Shown here: positions 5,830-7,768 of the stretch, in pieces
How positions within the stretch are numbered: position 1 is the stretch's first letter
Layout: every line of letters starts with the position of its first letter
Assembly (NCBI GenBank): GCA_030596385.1
Contig: JAUVKD010000030.1
Span: forward strand, 1-7,768
DNA: 7,768 nucleotides
Direction of reading: 5' to 3'
From: Methanosarcinaceae archaeon
GTDB lineage: Archaea > Halobacteriota > Methanosarcinia > Methanosarcinales > Methanosarcinaceae
The notes under the pieces: generated by a model
Databases searched by the model: none
Told to the model about the DNA's origin: nothing
The model's input: only the letters and a program-made list of their open reading frames with translations
Made by a program: the position numbers and the translations under genes

Positions 5830-6692
5830 GCGCAGCAGTACGCACCAGGTTGTTTTCACCGGATACTACTGACAGGGCAGCCAGTTTGCTGTTATGGGCA
5901 TCAGCTGCTGTAACTGTACTTATCCTGCTGTTTATTATTGGCACGATCGTTTACCGCGGGATCGGGGTGATTGATATTTCGTTCCTGTTAGATTCGCCAC
6001 GTATGAGCGGGGCGGAAGGGGGGATATTTCCTGCTATTGTCGGAACGCTTTGCCTTGTTGCGGTTGCGATATTGACCGCTGCCCCCATAGGCATAGGAGC
6101 TGCGGTATACCTTACTGAGTATGCACCTGATAATGCTGTGACTCACATCATTACATTTTGTGTGGAATGTCTTGCAGGGATCCCATCAATTGTAATAGGA
6201 CTCTTCGGATACGCATTTCTTGTGGTATATCTCGGGTTCGGATTTTCGATCATATCGGGAGGATTTGCATTGATGTTCATGATACTGCCCTGGACTATCA
6301 GGGCATCGGAAGAGGCGATAAAAACAGTATCAGGTGGTCTGAAGGAAGGTAGTTTTGCTCTTGGGGCTACGAAATGGCAGACTATCAGGCAAATTGTGCT
6401 TCCGAATGCCCTTCCCGGCATAACGACCGGAATTATACTTGGGATTGGAAAAGCGATTGGTGAAACTGCCGTGATCATGTATACAGCCGGATCCTCACTG
6501 CTTTTGCCGGAATCGATATTCGAGCCGGTTCGTGCGCTTCCGTATCATCTGTATATTCTTGTATCAGAGGGGATATCCGATGATATGGCATATGGCAGTG
6601 CAGCGGTACTGCTTGTGATGGTTCTTATTATCAACTTTACTGCTGTTGCGATCCAGCGTTACTACCAGTCCAGGATGGGATTACGGCACTGA
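5826..6692 (+). CDS. pstA: PstA, phosphate ABC transporter permease
   Basis: PstA pairs with PstC in the membrane. It has 288 residues and about six hydrophobic segments (roughly 20-43, 66-95, 108-135, 138-156, 198-220 and 256-277). Characteristic parts are GGIFPAIVGTL (65-75), LTEYAP (96-101), LAGIPSIVIGLFGY (116-129), the EAA loop at about 175-198 (SFALGATKWQTIRQIVLPNALPG) and GIGKAIGETAVIMYTAG (206-222). The EAA loop starts EGSFALGAT, as in PstA proteins. ATG 5826 overlaps the pstC stop as ATGA, and GGAGGTG at 5814-5820 is an excellent ribosome binding site, so translation is likely coupled to pstC. Downstream lies an unusual 100-base purine-rich gap before pstB. Confidence 0.96.
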   Translation: MSAAVRTRLFSPDTTDRAASLLLWASAAVTVLILLFIIGTIVYRGIGVIDISFLLDSPRMSGAEGGIFPAIVGTLCLVAVAILTAAPIGIGAAVYLTEYAPDNAVTHIITFCVECLAGIPSIVIGLFGYAFLVVYLGFGFSIISGGFALMFMILPWTIRASEEAIKTVSGGLKEGSFALGATKWQTIRQIVLPNALPGITTGIILGIGKAIGETAVIMYTAGSSLLLPESIFEPVRALPYHLYILVSEGISDDMAYGSAAVLLVMVLIINFTAVAIQRYYQSRMGLRH

Positions 6693-6693
6693 T

Positions 6694-6745
6694 AAAGGAA
6701 GGGGAAAGGGGAGGGAAGAGAAGGGAGGAGAAGGGAAGAGAAAGA
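6694..6745 (+). other. 52-base uninterrupted purine tract with G-quadruplex pattern between pstA and pstB
   Basis: Bases 6694-6745 contain only A and G on the + strand. GGGG (6701-6704), GGGG (6708-6711), GGG (6713-6715) and GGG (6723-6725) are separated by loops of 3, 1 and 7 bases, with a further GGG at 6733-6735. This fits the canonical four-tract G-quadruplex pattern. A 10-base unit is repeated in tandem at 6719-6728 and 6729-6738 with one difference. The tract lies on the coding strand, so it would be present in the mRNA. The rest of the gap to 6792 holds only the pstB ribosome binding site. Any regulatory role is inference. Confidence 0.8.
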
Positions 6746-6778
6746 TAATGGAAAGATTTCAGATGAAAATATGAGGTA

Positions 6779-6783
6779 AGGAG
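6779..6783 (+). promoter_or_regulatory. Ribosome binding site of pstB
   Basis: AGGAG lies 9 bases before ATG 6793 and downstream of the purine tract. It supports independent initiation at pstB rather than coupling to pstA. Confidence 0.6.
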
Positions 6784-6792
6784 ATATTATTG

Positions 6793-7557
6793 ATGAAAAC
6801 AGAAGATATTGGGATTGAAAGCCGCAATTTAAACCTCTGGTATGGGAGTGCACAGGCTTTGAAAGATATATCCATTCAGATCCGGAAGAATAGGGTTACT
6901 GCTCTGATCGGTCCGTCCGGATGCGGTAAATCTACGTTTATCCGGTGTATCAATCGAATGAACGATCTTATAAAGGGATGCCGTATCACTGGTAAGATGC
7001 TTTTTGAAGGCAGGGATGTCTATGAAAAGGATGTAGATGTTGTTGTCTTGAGAAAGAATATAGGAATGGTCTTCCAGAAGCCAAATCCATTCCCGATGTC
7101 TATCTATGACAATATCGCATACGGGCCACGCATTCACGGCATTCGGGCAAAGCGCGATTTGGCAAAGGTGGTTGAGGATAGCCTCAGGGGTGCTGCACTG
7201 TGGGATGAGGTGTGTGATATTCTTGATAAACCTGCACTTGACCTGAGCGGGGGACAGCAGCAGCGGCTCTGTATTGCACGAACACTTGCAGTGAAACCGG
7301 ATGTGATATTGTTCGATGAACCGTGCAGTGCACTTGACCCGATATCGACTGCAAAGATCGAAGATCTGATCAGTGAGTTAAAACACGATTATACGATCAT
7401 TATCGTGACGCACAATATGCAGCAGGCTGCCAGGGTATCCGATTATACGGCGTTTTTCCTGTTAGGTGAAATGATCGAGTTCGGGAAGACAAAACAGATA
7501 TTTGAGAATCCTGTTGAAAAGAGCACAGAGAATTATATTACAGGAAGGTTCGGATAA
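6793..7557 (+). CDS. pstB: PstB, phosphate-transporting ATPase
   Basis: PstB is the cytoplasmic ATPase that drives phosphate import through PstC/PstA. The product is 254 residues (E. coli 257). It shows Walker [10 protein letters not shown] (40-48), the PstB-specific Q-loop [23 protein letters not shown] (Gln95), signature [13 protein letters not shown] (151-163), Walker B VILFDEP (171-177), CSALDP (178-183) and H-loop VTHNMQQA (His207). The [13 protein letters not shown] block and the N-terminal LNLWYGS-QAL separate PstB from PhnK and PhnL. I chose ATG 6793, nine bases after AGGAG (6779-6783). A TTG immediately upstream (6790) would add one residue. Unlike the other pst genes here, it is not translationally coupled to its upstream neighbour. 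Confidence 0.97.
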   Translation: MKTEDIGIESRNLNLWYGSAQALKDISIQIRKNRVTALIGPSGCGKSTFIRCINRMNDLIKGCRITGKMLFEGRDVYEKDVDVVVLRKNIGMVFQKPNPFPMSIYDNIAYGPRIHGIRAKRDLAKVVEDSLRGAALWDEVCDILDKPALDLSGGQQQRLCIARTLAVKPDVILFDEPCSALDPISTAKIEDLISELKHDYTIIIVTHNMQQAARVSDYTAFFLLGEMIEFGKTKQIFENPVEKSTENYITGRFG

Positions 7558-7602
7558 TCAAGCGCATGATGATCCTGAAATAAATAATGGATCAGGTTAC
7601 AC

Positions 7603-7610
7603 TTTATATA
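7603..7610 (+). promoter_or_regulatory. Candidate archaeal TATA box for phoU
   Basis: TTTATATA lies 64 bases before the phoU ATG in the 116-base pstB-phoU gap. If used, archaeal spacing would place transcription start near 7630-7636 and leave a leader of about 40 bases containing AGGAGG (7662-7667). The bases just upstream are not a convincing purine-rich BRE, so the call is tentative and depends on the host being archaeal. Confidence 0.4.
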
Positions 7611-7661
7611 TGGCAAGAAATGAAGAGAAGTATGTCGGAAAGGTAGATCAATGGATAAATC

Positions 7662-7667
7662 AGGAGG
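7662..7667 (+). promoter_or_regulatory. Ribosome binding site of phoU
   Basis: AGGAGG lies 6 bases before ATG 7674. It is the main support, apart from the protein match, for placing the phoU start here and not in the overlapping frame that begins at ATG 7610. Confidence 0.75.
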
Positions 7668-7673
7668 GAAATA

Positions 7674-7768
7674 ATGGTTCGGGAACAATACCACGAGGAA
7701 CTTTCAAAAGTACAGCAAATGGTCTTAAGACTTGGTGAACTGGCAGATGCATCTATTAAAAATTCGGT
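7674..7768 (+). CDS. phoU: PhoU-type phosphate signalling regulator, N-terminal part (cut by window edge)
   Basis: The frame from ATG 7674 stays open to the window end, giving 31 residues beginning MVREQYHEELSKVQQMVLRLGELADASIKNS. This fits the first amphipathic helix of PhoU proteins, which start with M-R-x-F/Y-x-E-E-L and continue with a G-E-L/M-A-x-x-A-I turn. The position right after pstB is the usual place for phoU. PhoU is a helical-bundle protein that restrains Pst uptake and, in bacteria, PhoR signalling. In an archaeon lacking PhoR its partner could differ. AGGAGG at 7662-7667 lies 6 bases before the start. A TATA-like element upstream may give it its own promoter. With 31 residues the assignment rests partly on context. 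Confidence 0.82.
   Translation, partial: MVREQYHEELSKVQQMVLRLGELADASIKNS

Noticed and set aside
6765..6773. A/T-rich GAAAATATG as a promoter TATA box for pstB
   Set aside because: It would place the transcript start at the ATG itself, yet a clear AGGAG ribosome binding site lies between, so a leaderless transcript makes little sense.
7570..7594. Inverted repeat TGATCC/GGATCA after pstB as a terminator
   Set aside because: Only 6 base pairs with a 13-base loop and no following T run. This is too weak to call a terminator.
7610..7738. Small open frame beginning MARNEEKYVG across the pstB-phoU gap
   Set aside because: It overlaps the PhoU-like coding start in another frame, has no convincing ribosome binding site, and gives no recognisable protein. 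The phoU frame has AGGAGG and a family match.
1..7768. CRISPR arrays, tRNA or rRNA genes, insertion sequences
   Set aside because: The window is almost fully occupied by phn and pst genes. I saw no spaced repeats, cloverleaf-like sequence, transposase or terminal inverted repeats.

Overview
The window holds one long gene run, entirely on the + strand: the distal part of a carbon-phosphorus (C-P) lyase operon followed directly by a phosphate uptake (Pst) system. Gene order is phnI (3' end only), phnJ, phnK, phnL, phnM, an endonuclease IV-like TIM-barrel gene, pstC, pstA, pstB and phoU (5' end only). Most junctions overlap by a few bases or are separated by 1-6 bases, so phnI to pstA looks like a single transcript with translational coupling. 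Only three gaps exist: 28 bases before phnL, about 100 bases before pstB, and about 116 bases before phoU.

The organism is probably an archaeon of moderate GC content, perhaps euryarchaeal. Signs are frequent ATA isoleucine and AGA/AGG arginine codons, strong Shine-Dalgarno sequences of the GGAGGTGAT type, a likely TTG start for phnM, an archaeal-type TATA element before phoU, and no hairpin-plus-T-run terminators. This is inference; no taxonomic marker gene is present.

Functionally, PhnI (with PhnG/H, presumably upstream) and the ABC-type subunits PhnK/PhnL would transfer a phosphonate to the ribose of ATP. PhnM would release pyrophosphate, and the radical-SAM enzyme PhnJ would cleave the C-P bond to give a hydrocarbon (methane from methylphosphonate) and 5-phosphoribosyl-1,2-cyclic phosphate. 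PstC/A/B form the membrane and ATPase parts of a high-affinity phosphate importer, and PhoU would modulate it. No pstS, phnCDE, phnP or phnN lies in the window.

The most interesting element is the gene between phnM and pstC. Its product appears to keep all nine metal-binding residues of the trinuclear zinc site of endonuclease IV, a phosphodiester-cleaving enzyme. It sits where a cyclic-phosphate phosphodiesterase (the PhnP step) would be expected. I propose it as a candidate PhnP replacement. Other points of note are a cysteine (zinc-ribbon-like) insertion in PhnK, and two purine-rich tracts, one with a canonical G-quadruplex pattern, each placed before an ABC ATPase gene.
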